This document shows, one piece after another, positions 1 through 7,991 of a DNA stretch of 30,445 bases (positions within the stretch are counted from its first letter, which is position 1; each line of letters begins with the position of its first letter). The notes under the pieces are model-generated. The model was given only the letters and a program-made list of their open reading frames with translations. It searched no databases and had not been told where the DNA came from. The stretch is from IMG/VR virus record IMGVR_UViG_3300010354_000376, positions 1 to 30,445 of that record. One strand, written 5' to 3'. The translations under genes were made by a program, and so were the position numbers. The stretch comes from a virus.

Positions 1-1
1 A

Positions 2-1171
2 GCTTTTGTTGCCCTTGCTGGCGCACAGACTGTCACTGGCGACAAGACGCTTAGTGGTGCTGTTGACCTCACTGGCACATTCAAGATTGGTGGTGTTGCT
101 GTAACTGCTGACGCTGCTGAGCTTAATAAGCTCGATGGCGTAACTGCTGGCACTGCAAGCGCTGGTAAGGCTCTTGTTGTTGATGCAAATAAGGATCTCT
201 CACTCGATGGCGGTGACCTTACTGTTCAAGACCTCACTGTTTCAGGAAACCTCACGGTCAATGGAACGACGACCACAATCAACAGCACTGTCGTTTCTGT
301 AGACGATAAGGCTCTTGAGCTCGGTGCTACTGCTTCTCCTTCAGACGCTACGGCTGATGGCGGCGGTATTATCCTTAAGGGAACCACAGACAAGACGATC
401 TTGTTCAACGATACTGGCGATAGCTGGGATCTCTCTGAACACGCTAACCTTGCTTCTGGCAAAGAGTTCAAGATCAATGGATCTTCTGTTCTCTCTTCAT
501 CTGCCCTTGGCTCTGGTGTAACTGGCTCTTCGCTCACAAGCGTTGGAACTATTTCGTCTGGAACATGGCAAGGTACTGCTGTTGGTATCTCTTACGGAGG
601 TACGGGGCAGACAACCGCTCAGGGAGCTATCAATGCTCTTTCGGGTGTATCAAGCGCGACCAATGAGTATGTTCTTACTAAGGACACTGCTTCTGGCAAC
701 GCTGTGTGGAAAGCGGCTCAAGGTGGAGCTTACGACAGCGACCCAGAGATTCAGGCACTCGCTGGCTTGACCTCTGCTGCTAACAAGGGAATCTACTTCA
801 CTGGAAGCGGGACTGCCTCTACCTACGATCTTTCGTCCTTCGGGCGAACGGTTGCTGGATTGGCTGATGCCGCTGCTTTGCGGTCGGAGCTCTCTCTTGT
901 TGTCGGAACGAATGTTCAGGCTTACGACGCGGAGCTTGCCGCTATCGCAGGTCTGACGAGTGCTGCTGACAAGGGCATTTACTTCACTGGAAGTGGAACA
1001 GCTTCAACATACGATCTCTCGTCCTTTGGACGCTCGCTCGTAGACGATGCTGATGCTTCTGCTGCTCGCTCAACTCTCGGACTTGGTTCGATTGCGACGC
1101 AAGCTGCTAGCAACGTGTCTATCACTGGTGGAACCATTGATGGCGTTGTCCTTGATGGCGGTTCTTACTAG
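2..1171 (+). CDS. Phage tail fibre / structural repeat protein, 5' end outside window
   Basis: The reading frame is open from base 2 and ends with TAG at 1169-1171, so 389 codons are visible and the start lies left of the window. The composition (Gly, Ser, Thr, Ala, Asp) and motifs are those of phage fibre and baseplate proteins: an LTVSGNLTVNGTTTTINSTV block near bases 235-300, GGTGQTTAQGAINAL near 597-640, and a 62-codon unit (AGLTSAANKGIYFTGSG...) starting at 761 and repeated from 947. Such repeats form extended beta-structured trimers that bind the host surface. Codons end in T or C much more than in the next gene (GCT, CTT, ACT, GGT dominate), suggesting high expression or a different origin. 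The exact family cannot be named because the N-terminal attachment domain is missing. Confidence 0.85.
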   Translation, partial: AFVALAGAQTVTGDKTLSGAVDLTGTFKIGGVAVTADAAELNKLDGVTAGTASAGKALVVDANKDLSLDGGDLTVQDLTVSGNLTVNGTTTTINSTVVSVDDKALELGATASPSDATADGGGIILKGTTDKTILFNDTGDSWDLSEHANLASGKEFKINGSSVLSSSALGSGVTGSSLTSVGTISSGTWQGTAVGISYGGTGQTTAQGAINALSGVSSATNEYVLTKDTASGNAVWKAAQGGAYDSDPEIQALAGLTSAANKGIYFTGSGTASTYDLSSFGRTVAGLADAAALRSELSLVVGTNVQAYDAELAAIAGLTSAADKGIYFTGSGTASTYDLSSFGRSLVDDADASAARSTLGLGSIATQAASNVSITGGTIDGVVLDGGSY

Positions 1172-1182
1172 GTAAGGTTGTG

Positions 1183-1210
1183 AGCGCCCCTCATATATAT
1201 GGGGGGCGCT
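1183..1210 (+). terminator. GC-rich hairpin between fibre genes
   Basis: AGCGCCCC at 1183-1190 pairs with GGGGCGCT at 1203-1210, extended by T-G and C-G pairs, around an ATATATAT loop. It sits 12 bases after the stop of the first fibre gene. The following bases are ATATAAATAA rather than a T-run, so this may be a weak terminator or an mRNA stabilising or processing hairpin rather than a full intrinsic terminator. Confidence 0.55.
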
Positions 1211-1244
1211 ATATAAATAACGCCTCATCGGAGGGTGATATAAA

Positions 1245-3224
1245 GTGTCCGTTACGCTTAAAGTCAAAAGAAGCTCTGTCGCAAGCAAGGCACCGACGAC
1301 CACCGACTTAGAACTCGGTGAGATTGCGGTAAACACCTACGACGGCAAGGTATACATAAAGAAAGACAACGGGACTGCTTCAATAGTCGAAGTCACTGGT
1401 GGTGGGGGAGGTGGCGCGTCCGACCTTAATGGGCTAAGCGACGTTACCATCACCAGCCCCTCCAATAATCAACTTCTCAAATACGACGGGACAGGTTGGG
1501 TCAATGCTACCGTAGCAAGCGGGGCAACCAACTTAGATGAGCTTTCAGACGTAGCGATTACATCAGCGGCCAAGGGCCATATCCTTGCTCACAACGGGAC
1601 TCAGTTCGTTAATACGCGCACCATTGAGGCTGACGCAGCCGCGACAGTTCCGCTCACGATTAAAGGTGCAACATCCCAAAGTGGCAATCTGCTAAACGTG
1701 CAGAATAGCTCGGCAACTAATCTTGTTACAGTGGACTCTAATGGTCGCGCCACATTCGCTGGCGGCGGGTGGAACTCTACGGCGCTTGCTGTCACTGGCT
1801 CCATGGCTAACAACCCAACCTTTGCCTCAGAGGGTTTATACGTTGGCGTTGACGGCGGTTATACAAAAATGCTTCTGACGGGCGGCAATACTGGCCTTAT
1901 CGATTTCTGTACCACGAACAACAATGCGAATTGGAGAAGCAGATTAGCGGGCGCGTACATTCTTACTATCGGCACGTCTAACGCAGCTAATACGGCCCGA
2001 GGTTACCCGGCGTGGTTTGGCGGTTACGAGACCGCATTTCCTGGCCTCACTGTTACATCGCTGGCAACCGGGTGTAAGACTTTAGTAGCAAAAGCGATGG
2101 CGTCTCAAACGGCGAACGTCTTTGAAGCTCAAAATTCATCTGGAAACCCGCTCTTTTCGGTAACCCCAGCGGGGAATGCGACTATTGCCGGTGACTTAAT
2201 AGTTAATGGCACAACGTTTACAATCAACTCTACTGTCACAACCGTTGACGACCCAATAATAACACTCGGTGGCGATACCGCTCCAGCAGTTGATGACAAC
2301 AAGGACCGAGGCGTTGAGTTCCGCTGGCACAATGGGGTGTCTGCAAAGACGGGATTCTTTGGTTTTGACGATAGTAGCGGGAAGTTCACGTTTGTACCCG
2401 ACGGCACAAACTCATCCGAGGTCTACTCTGGCACGGCGGGAGGGGCGGTATTTTCTACCCTTGAGTCAACCGTCACAACGGGTACAGCGCCTCTTACCGT
2501 CGCGTCAACCACAGTAGTGAGCAACTTAAACGCTGACACGGTTGATGGGTATCATGGCTCTGATTTATTAACACCCGCTGGGGCAATAGTGGCCTACGGG
2601 GGCGCGAGCGCTCCTAGCGGGTGGCTTTTGTGTGATGGAAGTGCTGTCAGCCGTTCGACGTATGCTGGTCTGTTCGCGGTGCTCTCGACAACGTATGGAG
2701 TTGGTGACGGCTCGACGACGTTTAACGTGCCAAATCTTCAGCAGCGGTTCCCGCTTGGTAAGGCTGCTTCGGGCACTGGGGCGACACTAGGCGGCACTGG
2801 TGGGGCGATTGACCACACCCACACAAACTACGCGCACTATCACGGGATGGGTACAGGTGCCACGGCAGCCGTTGATATATCTCATACACACGCGGCAAGT
2901 TCGGTGACTGGTACTGTTGGTGGAGCTGACGGAACCCACACCCACGGAATTGTTGCTCGGACCAGCTCTACCGCAAGCACAGCAGCATCTCTCATGCGGG
3001 CTTCCTCGACAGGAACGGTAGACAACGTAGACACAAATACTACTGGTTCAGGCCACGGTCACGCTCACAGCCTTACGGCAACAGGGCAGACACTTGCGAG
3101 CACAAGCAAGTCCGTCACGGGTGCAATCGGCCTTGTAACAGGCGGTGTCAACGGAAATACGGACCAAGCTACGAGCGCAAATAACCCTCCATATTTAGTC
3201 GTGAATTTCATCATAAAGGCCTAG
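1245..3224 (+). CDS. Tail fibre protein with C-terminal tail-collar domain
   Basis: 659 residues. GTG start at 1245 is supported by CGGAGGG at 1229-1235. The N-terminus (about residues 1-50, with LELGEIAVNTYDGKVYIKK) is a segment common at the start of phage fibres. Residues about 315-345 (GDLIVNGTTFTINSTVTTVDD) repeat a module also present in the upstream fibre. Residues about 443-520 (PAGAIVAYGG..APSGWLLCDG...FNVPNLQQRFPLG) are a phage tail-collar domain (Pfam PF07484 type), followed by a His-rich stretch with DHTHTNYAHYH and a terminal PPYLVVNFIIKA, the usual end of collar fibres. The role is adhesin or distal fibre. Codon use is richer in G/C-ending codons than the gene before it, hinting at separate acquisition. 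A plus-strand gene follows after 5 bases. Confidence 0.9.
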   Translation: MSVTLKVKRSSVASKAPTTTDLELGEIAVNTYDGKVYIKKDNGTASIVEVTGGGGGGASDLNGLSDVTITSPSNNQLLKYDGTGWVNATVASGATNLDELSDVAITSAAKGHILAHNGTQFVNTRTIEADAAATVPLTIKGATSQSGNLLNVQNSSATNLVTVDSNGRATFAGGGWNSTALAVTGSMANNPTFASEGLYVGVDGGYTKMLLTGGNTGLIDFCTTNNNANWRSRLAGAYILTIGTSNAANTARGYPAWFGGYETAFPGLTVTSLATGCKTLVAKAMASQTANVFEAQNSSGNPLFSVTPAGNATIAGDLIVNGTTFTINSTVTTVDDPIITLGGDTAPAVDDNKDRGVEFRWHNGVSAKTGFFGFDDSSGKFTFVPDGTNSSEVYSGTAGGAVFSTLESTVTTGTAPLTVASTTVVSNLNADTVDGYHGSDLLTPAGAIVAYGGASAPSGWLLCDGSAVSRSTYAGLFAVLSTTYGVGDGSTTFNVPNLQQRFPLGKAASGTGATLGGTGGAIDHTHTNYAHYHGMGTGATAAVDISHTHAASSVTGTVGGADGTHTHGIVARTSSTASTAASLMRASSTGTVDNVDTNTTGSGHGHAHSLTATGQTLASTSKSVTGAIGLVTGGVNGNTDQATSANNPPYLVVNFIIKA

Positions 3225-3229
3225 CTTCT

Positions 3230-3433
3230 ATGCAGACATTATTTTCCAAGGATGAAAGGGAGGTGCTGATAAGGATACTAAGTGACGTTAAGATCAACCC
3301 ACTAGATCCAAGCACGGTGACGCTTGTGACAATTATTCAGAGTATCGCCAAAAAGGTCGTGGCTGCCTCGTCTGATGGCGACGTAGAGATCTCTGAGCTT
3401 AGCAGGGCGTCTGGGCGAGGTGATCGCAAGTGA
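3230..3433 (+). CDS. Small hypothetical phage protein (67 aa)
   Basis: Starts at ATG 3230, five bases after the fibre stop, with only a weak purine stretch (AAAGG, near 3215) as ribosome site, so coupling to the fibre gene is likely. The N-terminal half is a charged helix (FSKDEREVLIRILSDV), the middle is hydrophobic (STVTLVTIIQSIAKKVVAA) but short for a membrane span, and the end is acidic then basic. No family recognised. Position just after a fibre suggests a fibre assembly helper or small virion protein, but that is only context. Its last codons carry a GAGGTGA ribosome site for the next micro-ORF. Confidence 0.6.
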   Translation: MQTLFSKDEREVLIRILSDVKINPLDPSTVTLVTIIQSIAKKVVAASSDGDVEISELSRASGRGDRK

Positions 3434-3489
3434 GCGTGGGCAAAACGAGTAAGGATTACATCGGGACAAAAGCTAGCTTTACTATTTAA
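3430..3489 (+). CDS. Possible 19-residue micro-ORF
   Basis: GTG at 3430 overlaps the previous stop (GTGA), ends TAA at 3487-3489, and the next ATG overlaps that stop (TAATG). It is preceded by GAGGTGA at 3417-3423, near-perfect complementarity to the 16S 3' end with six bases of spacing. The peptide would be MSVGKTSKDYIGTKASFTI. Either it is a real micropeptide or a translational relay delivering ribosomes to the next gene. No homology can be judged at this length. Confidence 0.35.
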   Translation: MSVGKTSKDYIGTKASFTI

Positions 3490-3500
3490 TGAGAGACCCT

Positions 3501-3689
3501 ATGGACACACAAAAACTACAAGAGCTTATGGATGTGCTTCAAAGTCTATTTAAGCAAGACGCCCCAAAGGAGACTCCGAAGGACAAGAAAGCGCACAGTA
3601 TCTCAGTGATGACTATTCAGACTGGCAAGGGAGTGAAATTAAAGAAGTCAAAAAAGCAACCGACTGAAGATAGCGTGGTGGGAGTTTAG
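3501..3689 (+). CDS. Small basic hypothetical protein (62-66 aa)
   Basis: Two starts are possible: ATG 3489, overlapping the preceding TAA, and ATG 3501, which has GAGAG five bases upstream; I list the latter. The first part is a predicted amphipathic helix (TQKLQELMDVLQSLFKQ) and the second is Lys-rich (KETPKDKKAH, KGVKLKKSKKQ). It precedes the next gene by 2 bases. No family recognised; a small nucleic-acid-binding or scaffold-like virion protein is possible but unproven. Confidence 0.6.
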   Translation: MDTQKLQELMDVLQSLFKQDAPKETPKDKKAHSISVMTIQTGKGVKLKKSKKQPTEDSVVGV

Positions 3690-3691
3690 TT

Positions 3692-4114
3692 ATGGCGAAG
3701 GATGTTTTTGCAGGTGGCAATCCGTATTTCGATGAGACTACGGGAAAAGTAAAGATCCCAAAGCTAGAAAGGCTTAGTCCTGGCGTATATCGCAACCCTC
3801 TTGGTCGGCTCGTTGATAAAAACAATAGGGCAATTCGTCGCCGTTCTCAGCCACAGTCACGGGCAGATAGGCAGGTTGGAAGAAATTTAGGCAATCTTAC
3901 TCCGCAGGATCGCGCTGCTGCTGGTATTGATCCCAGGGACCCCAATCAGTATTGGCGAGGACCAGACGGCAACATCTTCGGCACTCTGATGGGATGGTAC
4001 AAGGATCCCTCTCAGGTTGATCGGATGATTGCGGGCATTACCAAGCCCGCACCAGCACCAGCACAGAATGATCAGGCAATATCTGACCTTGTGCAAAGGC
4101 TAATGAAACGCTAG
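3692..4114 (+). CDS. Hypothetical virion-region protein (140 aa)
   Basis: Starts ATG 3692 two bases after the previous stop, within the run of plus-strand virion genes. Basic in the middle (NNRAIRRRSQPQSRADRQVGRN), then a turn-rich segment with LTPQDRAAAGIDPRDPNQYWRGPDGNIFGTL and an Ala/Pro linker (KPAPAPAQN) before a short C-terminal helix ending in MKR. No domain recognised. The linker and short terminal helix recall small virion assembly proteins. A GGAGAATTC ribosome site for the next gene begins right after its stop. Confidence 0.65.
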   Translation: MAKDVFAGGNPYFDETTGKVKIPKLERLSPGVYRNPLGRLVDKNNRAIRRRSQPQSRADRQVGRNLGNLTPQDRAAAGIDPRDPNQYWRGPDGNIFGTLMGWYKDPSQVDRMIAGITKPAPAPAQNDQAISDLVQRLMKR

Positions 4115-4122
4115 GAGAATTC

Positions 4123-4809
4123 ATGTTTGAGTGGATTGGAGATGCGGTTGATACGGTTGGTGGCTGGTTCGGAGGTGGATCTAGCTCATCTCCTATTGGT
4201 CAAAACATGGACGGAAGTTTCATATACGGCCCGTCCTCTAGTGGCGGGGGTGGATTCAGTTTTGATAATAGCTGGCTTGGAAGGAACTGGGACAACATCG
4301 GCAGGGCAGTAAACGCTGGTCGCGGTATTTACAACCTGTTCGACGCAAACAGTAATCGGCAAGGTGTCCGAAACGATCTTCTCGACGTGTATCAAAACTC
4401 AATGCTTGCTAATTCTGCCTATCAACAGCAAATGATGGCGTACAATCAAGCTGCTGCTGCGGCGGCTGCGGCGGCTAGAAGAAAGGAGGAGGAAGCCAGG
4501 CAGAAAGCTGCGAAGAAGGCACTTGCGATTCAGAAGAAGTACCTGACTCAGCTCGCAAAGGATTACAAGCCGTATGCGGACGCAGCAAAGATGCTTACTC
4601 CAAAAATGGCAGATAACTACAAGCAGTATCTTGACTCAACGGCGATGCTTAACGCCTACCTGTCTCCCAAGGTTATGGACCAGCTAAGCAAGCCGCCAAC
4701 GCCCTCGTACTCAATCAACATCCCGCAGTCAGCTTACTCGGCCCCTTCTGTTAAGTCTGAGAATGTGACTTTCCCGACTGTTGAAGAGATGCTGAACAGG
4801 AGGAAGTAA
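4123..4809 (+). CDS. Putative internal virion / ejection protein (228 aa)
   Basis: ATG 4123 follows AGGAGAATTC. The N-terminal 60 residues are Gly/Ser-rich (GGWFGGGSSSS, SSSGGGGFSFDN), then a helical region with YNQAAAAAAAAARRKEEEARQ around residues 105-125 that should form a long coiled coil, and a Pro/Ser-rich end. This low-complexity helical make-up, and its place before two larger Gln/Gly-rich proteins and a giant protein, fit proteins that leave the capsid with the DNA in short-tailed phages. No named family is certain. It abuts the next gene directly (TAA then GTG). Confidence 0.6.
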   Translation: MFEWIGDAVDTVGGWFGGGSSSSPIGQNMDGSFIYGPSSSGGGGFSFDNSWLGRNWDNIGRAVNAGRGIYNLFDANSNRQGVRNDLLDVYQNSMLANSAYQQQMMAYNQAAAAAAAAARRKEEEARQKAAKKALAIQKKYLTQLAKDYKPYADAAKMLTPKMADNYKQYLDSTAMLNAYLSPKVMDQLSKPPTPSYSINIPQSAYSAPSVKSENVTFPTVEEMLNRRK

Positions 4810-5967
4810 GTGCCTCAAGGAAATCCTGCCGACCAGAATCGGATGCTTCTTCTAATGTTGCTCCTTCAAGCGCAGCAGCAGCAGCAAGCACAGGCACGTT
4901 TTGGGCAGCAGCCAAAACCGAGCACTTTTGAGCAGATCGCCAACTATGCCCAAAAAGCTAAGGGCGCTTACGACGACGTAAATAATCTTTATAGTGCTGG
5001 GACTGGACTCTATTCACAGCTATTTGGGCCAACATACTCCCCTGCAACGCAAGCGCTATGGAATCAAGCGGCTGGTCAGGCGAGTCAAGCTGCGTGGAAC
5101 GCTGGGGCTGATGCTGCCACTAGAGCGGCGGGAGAGCAGGTAGCGAGCGATGCCGCATCTCAAGGTTTGGGCAACGTGCTAGGCGGCCTAGCAGGTGCGT
5201 ACATGGCCTACAAGGGAGGCGACACTGTCTTAAATGCAAATAAAATCGGCGGCGTTAAGGGGCGTCAAGCTGGTGGGTTTGGTGGACTGCAAGCAGGTCT
5301 TGGCGCTGGTCTAGCTATAAATGCTCTAGGTCTTGCGCTTGGTCCTATCGGATGGGCGGCGCTGCTTGGTGGCAGCCTTCTTGGCGGTGGTCTCCTTGGC
5401 TCTAGGCTTGGCGACAAGGACATGTGGAAAACTGAGGGCAAGCGACTTGGAAAGCTCTTAGATAGAGGGATCATCATTCCAGAGCAACTGCAAGGAGCTC
5501 GATGGTTAGGACAGGGGCGAAAGACTAAGGATCTTATCAATCCATATCTACCCAAAGACTTTGTAGGCGAGACACCTCAATACGGCTGGGTGAATAATAA
5601 GTTTGCAACGTCGCGCAACTCAGCAGATCTGACGGGCAAAGATATATGGGGATACTCAGCCTTCTTCGATAAGTTTGGAAACGATTGGCTTCAAAAGATG
5701 TCACCAGCGCAAAGGGAGGCTATCGCAAACAAAGCTCTTGAGCGGAAAGCGGTAAACGAGCATCACGGCACAATAGACATAAACTGGAACCCTCAGCTTG
5801 AGAGCGACGTAAATCAAATTCTAGGACGTGCCCCTGCCGCGCCTACTGGGATTGCTCCAAAGGCTCCTGCGCCGTTACCGCCATCTGTGGTTGGAGTGAC
5901 GCCCATTCCCGCTCCTGGTAAAACTTTAAGAAAGGGCTTCCTTAATAAATTACTGCCGACAGGATAG
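4810..5967 (+). CDS. Putative internal virion protein with Gly-rich membrane-like segment (385 aa)
   Basis: GTG 4810 follows the preceding TAA with no gap; the ribosome site AGGAGGAAGTAA lies in the end of the previous gene. The N-terminus is Gln-rich (LLLMLLLQAQQQQQAQ). Residues about 125-200 are Gly/Ala/Leu-rich (LGGLAGAYMAYKGG, GLGAGLAINALGLALGPIGWAALLGGSLLGGGLLGSRLG), a glycine-zipper-like region that could insert in a membrane, as expected for proteins that form a channel during DNA ejection. The C-terminal third is more globular and ends in a Pro/Ala linker plus a basic tail. Function is inferred from composition and neighbours. Confidence 0.65.
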   Translation: MPQGNPADQNRMLLLMLLLQAQQQQQAQARFGQQPKPSTFEQIANYAQKAKGAYDDVNNLYSAGTGLYSQLFGPTYSPATQALWNQAAGQASQAAWNAGADAATRAAGEQVASDAASQGLGNVLGGLAGAYMAYKGGDTVLNANKIGGVKGRQAGGFGGLQAGLGAGLAINALGLALGPIGWAALLGGSLLGGGLLGSRLGDKDMWKTEGKRLGKLLDRGIIIPEQLQGARWLGQGRKTKDLINPYLPKDFVGETPQYGWVNNKFATSRNSADLTGKDIWGYSAFFDKFGNDWLQKMSPAQREAIANKALERKAVNEHHGTIDINWNPQLESDVNQILGRAPAAPTGIAPKAPAPLPPSVVGVTPIPAPGKTLRKGFLNKLLPTG

Positions 5968-5973
5968 AACGCT

Positions 5974-7119
5974 ATGCCGACCTACAATGCCTTTAACACG
6001 CCTCCTAGCGGCACCGTGATGGCTCAGACGACCAAGCCCAGCACTACTCCTCCAAAGCCGCTCCCCTACACCACGTCTTTCAGAAACGCTGGCAGGGGAT
6101 TCTATCGTGGCGCAGACGGAAAGCTCATTAGCGGCAATCGGATGGATGTCTTCACCAAGAAATTCAATGAGTACGCCACGCGGTTTGGTCAGCTAAAGCC
6201 ACAGGACGCCTCCTACAATCGCATCGGCGAGCAGCTTAAAAACTGGGGCACCTCGTTTGGCCTCGACTACAATAAGGTTCTTGGAAAGAATTGGAAGCCA
6301 TACGCAGCACCAAAGCCAGCGCCCGTTGCGCCTGGTGGCCCTCCAACGTCAACCCCTCCAGAGGTACAGCCTCAACAGCAGCCATTACCAGGACCCGTAG
6401 CCCCAAACTTTCAAGACTATCAATCCCCAATGACTCAATCGCTTCTTAACGCCATGCGAGCTGGCACGAACACGATGGCAGCCTATGAGCCTAAGAACTT
6501 TGAGGGCTCTCCGCTGTACCAATTCCAAAAGCAAAAGGGCATGAGCGATCTTGAAAAGCTAATGGCGGCAAGAGGTCTCACTGGTTCTGGCGCTGAGGTG
6601 CAAGCAAACTCAGACTTCCTAAAAAACCTTAACGCCACTGAAGCCGAGAAGCAGCGTCAGTTCGCAGAGCAGGAAGCCAATCGCAATCAGTCTATGATGC
6701 AGTTTGTTGCTAACTACAACATGGGAGAGAACGAGGCTTTAAGGAATCAGTTCAATACCGACCTTGACCGCAGGATCGGACAGCAGCAATTTGAGGCTAA
6801 TCGTGGGGACGCTCGAAATACTCTCATGACAAACTTCCTGCAAAACATCTTGCAGATGCAGTCTGACAACAACATCGCTCAGCTTGGCTTGCAGGGCATG
6901 GGGCAACAGTCTCAGTATCAGCAAGCGCTCATGAACGCCTTGTCGCAATTTACAGCGGATAACTACAAGCGCTACTCAGGCGGTGGTGGAGGTGGCACTC
7001 CTCCTATGGCCCCTATGGGTCCAGAGATGGACATCATGAGGATTATGGCTAATTACGGAAATCAAGCTGGCAACAATGATCTATTCAACGGGCTATTAAG
7101 AACTTTATTCCCAGGTTAG
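5974..7119 (+). CDS. Putative DNA-ejection / internal virion protein (381 aa)
   Basis: ATG 5974, six bases after the previous stop. The N-terminal third is Pro/Gln-rich. The middle contains GSPLYQFQKQKGMSDLEKL followed by MAARGLTGSGAEVQANSDF, which matches a motif (PxYQFxxxxG...AARGxxxSG) that I know from many phage proteins annotated as DNA-transfer or tail-associated virion proteins. Then comes a charged coiled coil (NATEAEKQRQFAEQEANRN) and a Gly run (GGGGGG) before the C-terminus. It lies in the block of virion genes before the giant 1435-residue protein. Exact role unproven. Confidence 0.65.
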   Translation: MPTYNAFNTPPSGTVMAQTTKPSTTPPKPLPYTTSFRNAGRGFYRGADGKLISGNRMDVFTKKFNEYATRFGQLKPQDASYNRIGEQLKNWGTSFGLDYNKVLGKNWKPYAAPKPAPVAPGGPPTSTPPEVQPQQQPLPGPVAPNFQDYQSPMTQSLLNAMRAGTNTMAAYEPKNFEGSPLYQFQKQKGMSDLEKLMAARGLTGSGAEVQANSDFLKNLNATEAEKQRQFAEQEANRNQSMMQFVANYNMGENEALRNQFNTDLDRRIGQQQFEANRGDARNTLMTNFLQNILQMQSDNNIAQLGLQGMGQQSQYQQALMNALSQFTADNYKRYSGGGGGGTPPMAPMGPEMDIMRIMANYGNQAGNNDLFNGLLRTLFPG

Positions 7120-7121
7120 CT

Positions 7122-7991
7122 ATGGCACCTCGCTCAAGCATGTATGGCTCTATTGCGTCGATGGTTCCTGAGTGGGCGTTTGGGGGAGACTACGGTGACA
7201 TCTCCAACATGCTTAACAATAGGGAAATGTCTTTTGAGAATCTGCGCCGCGCTAATATCATAAATGACTCTAACGCTCTTGAGCTTGAGTCGATGCAGCG
7301 CAGGTCTCGTCTTAATGACGCGCTAGCTGAGCAGTTTCAAGGACAGCGACCAACGTCAATAAGGGACGCCTACTCTCAGATGCTCGGCACAGCCTTTGAT
7401 ATGGGCGATGTTGACACTGCGTTAAGCATCCAAAGTAAACTAGAAAACATTGATAAACTGGAAAGGCGGCAGCGAATATCGGACCTTCAGGATTCCGCTC
7501 GGTTCGCTGACGCTCTCGGCTATGAGCGAACAAAACAGCTATTCCCTGACTCCCCGCTTACACCAGAGGATGTAGCAGCGCTTAGAGCTGGTAGGGGCAG
7601 GGGAGCAGTCAGCGGCGGTAGTGGTGGTGGAGGGCCGAAAGAAAAAATGGTCGATGCCATAGATCCCTCAACGGGCTTTGTCTCTCAAGTCCCTTGGTCT
7701 CAGGCTTTGGTAGCTCAACAGCAGGGGCTTCTACTTGACCCAAGCAGCGCGGAGAAGGAGCGAATCAGACAGGAGGTGCAGGCCAAGATCGCACAACCAC
7801 CAGCTCAGGATGGACCTGGGATGCTTGATGGATTCTTTAGCTGGCTCGACAGCAAGCCAGGCGAAAAGCAGGAAGCGCAGCAAAAAGACATTGTGGATAA
7901 CATAAAGGGACAGGCCTCGCGCTATAGGACTTTTAGGAATAAGCGCACAGGGGAAGTTGTTACTCTTCCCGAAGGACAGACACCAAAATGA
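7122..7991 (+). CDS. Hypothetical virion protein (289 aa)
   Basis: ATG 7122, two bases after the previous stop, ending in an ATGA overlap with the next gene. Mostly helical and charged in residues 30-140 (LENIDKLERRQRISDLQDSA), then a Gly/Ser-rich linker (GRGRGAVSGGSGGGG, about residues 155-170) and a second region with a basic C-terminus (YRTFRNKRTGEVVTLPEGQ). A helix-linker-helix build next to the giant ejection-type protein suggests a partner in the same virion complex. No family recognised. Confidence 0.6.
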   Translation: MAPRSSMYGSIASMVPEWAFGGDYGDISNMLNNREMSFENLRRANIINDSNALELESMQRRSRLNDALAEQFQGQRPTSIRDAYSQMLGTAFDMGDVDTALSIQSKLENIDKLERRQRISDLQDSARFADALGYERTKQLFPDSPLTPEDVAALRAGRGRGAVSGGSGGGGPKEKMVDAIDPSTGFVSQVPWSQALVAQQQGLLLDPSSAEKERIRQEVQAKIAQPPAQDGPGMLDGFFSWLDSKPGEKQEAQQKDIVDNIKGQASRYRTFRNKRTGEVVTLPEGQTPK

